Both the position numbers and the translations under genes were made by a program. Shown one piece after another: positions 4,965 through 5,051 of a stretch of 5,051 bases of DNA. A model generated the notes under the pieces. It did no database searches. It was not told the origin of the DNA and saw only the letters and a list, made by a program, of their open reading frames with translations. This stretch comes from 66-474 sp035572335 (GTDB lineage: Bacteria; Pseudomonadota; Gammaproteobacteria; Xanthomonadales; Rhodanobacteraceae), in assembly GCA_035572335.1 (NCBI GenBank), contig DATNAW010000021.1:1-5051 (forward strand), given 5' to 3'. Each line of letters opens with the position of its first letter. Positions within the stretch are counted from its first letter, which is position 1.

Positions 4965-5051
4965 TCAACCGACGACGATATTCACGATCTTGCCGGGCAC
5001 CACGATGACCTTGCGGACGGCCTTGTCGCCAATCGCGGCGACCACGCCCGG
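4965..5051 (-). CDS. leuS: Leucyl-tRNA synthetase LeuS, C-terminal fragment
   Basis: LeuS charges tRNA-Leu with leucine in the cytoplasm. Only the last 28 codons and the TGA stop are in the window; the start lies beyond base 5051. The visible end, KVIVVPGKIVNIVVG, is the characteristic finish of the C-terminal tRNA-contacting domain of bacterial class I LeuRS, where the final strand reads K-V-I-x-V-P-x-K-x-V-N-I-V. The frame is open to the edge and agrees with the position of leuS before lptE in gammaproteobacteria. The gene is separated from lptE by 224 bp, about half of it a palindromic element; the 63 bp next to the leuS stop show nothing recognisable. The fragment is short, so certainty comes from motif plus context. 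Confidence 0.93.
   Translation of the reverse strand, partial: PGVVAAIGDKAVRKVIVVPGKIVNIVVG

Overview
The window reads as chromosomal DNA from a high-GC gammaproteobacterium, most likely of the Xanthomonadales/Lysobacterales (Xanthomonadaceae or Rhodanobacteraceae). The grounds are the wording of the RsfS, RlmH and NadD proteins, the gene order leuS-lptE-holA-nadD-rsfS-rlmH, and dispersed palindromic repeats of a kind common in such genomes. I identified the family by reading, not by a search. Every gene I can support lies on the minus strand, so the story runs from right to left.

Right part (5051 to 1390) is a conserved housekeeping block. It holds the last 28 codons of leuS (leucyl-tRNA synthetase), lptE (outer-membrane LPS-assembly lipoprotein), holA (delta subunit of the DNA polymerase III clamp loader), nadD (nicotinate-nucleotide adenylyltransferase), rsfS (ribosomal silencing factor) and rlmH (23S rRNA pseudouridine-1915 methyltransferase). 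The jobs are unrelated (translation, envelope, replication, NAD synthesis, ribosome control), but the clustering is typical. Gaps are 3 nt at lptE-holA and 10 nt at rsfS-rlmH. Two junctions are interrupted by palindromic elements: a composite REP-like or MITE-like element of about 109 bp between leuS and lptE, and a 59-bp imperfect inverted repeat between holA and nadD. Three genes here appear to use non-ATG starts (holA GTG, nadD TTG, rsfS TTG).

Left part (1266 to 1) is a separate, probably co-transcribed three-gene envelope cassette: a 46-residue single-span membrane protein, a roughly 190-residue four-span membrane protein of unknown function, and a Blc-type lipocalin whose C-terminus runs off the window. 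Each has a good Shine-Dalgarno sequence. The 123-bp gap before it holds short hairpins and a possible extracytoplasmic-function (RpoE/AlgU-like) promoter. This cassette is the least characterised part of the window and the best candidate for new biology. The rest is ordinary core genome.
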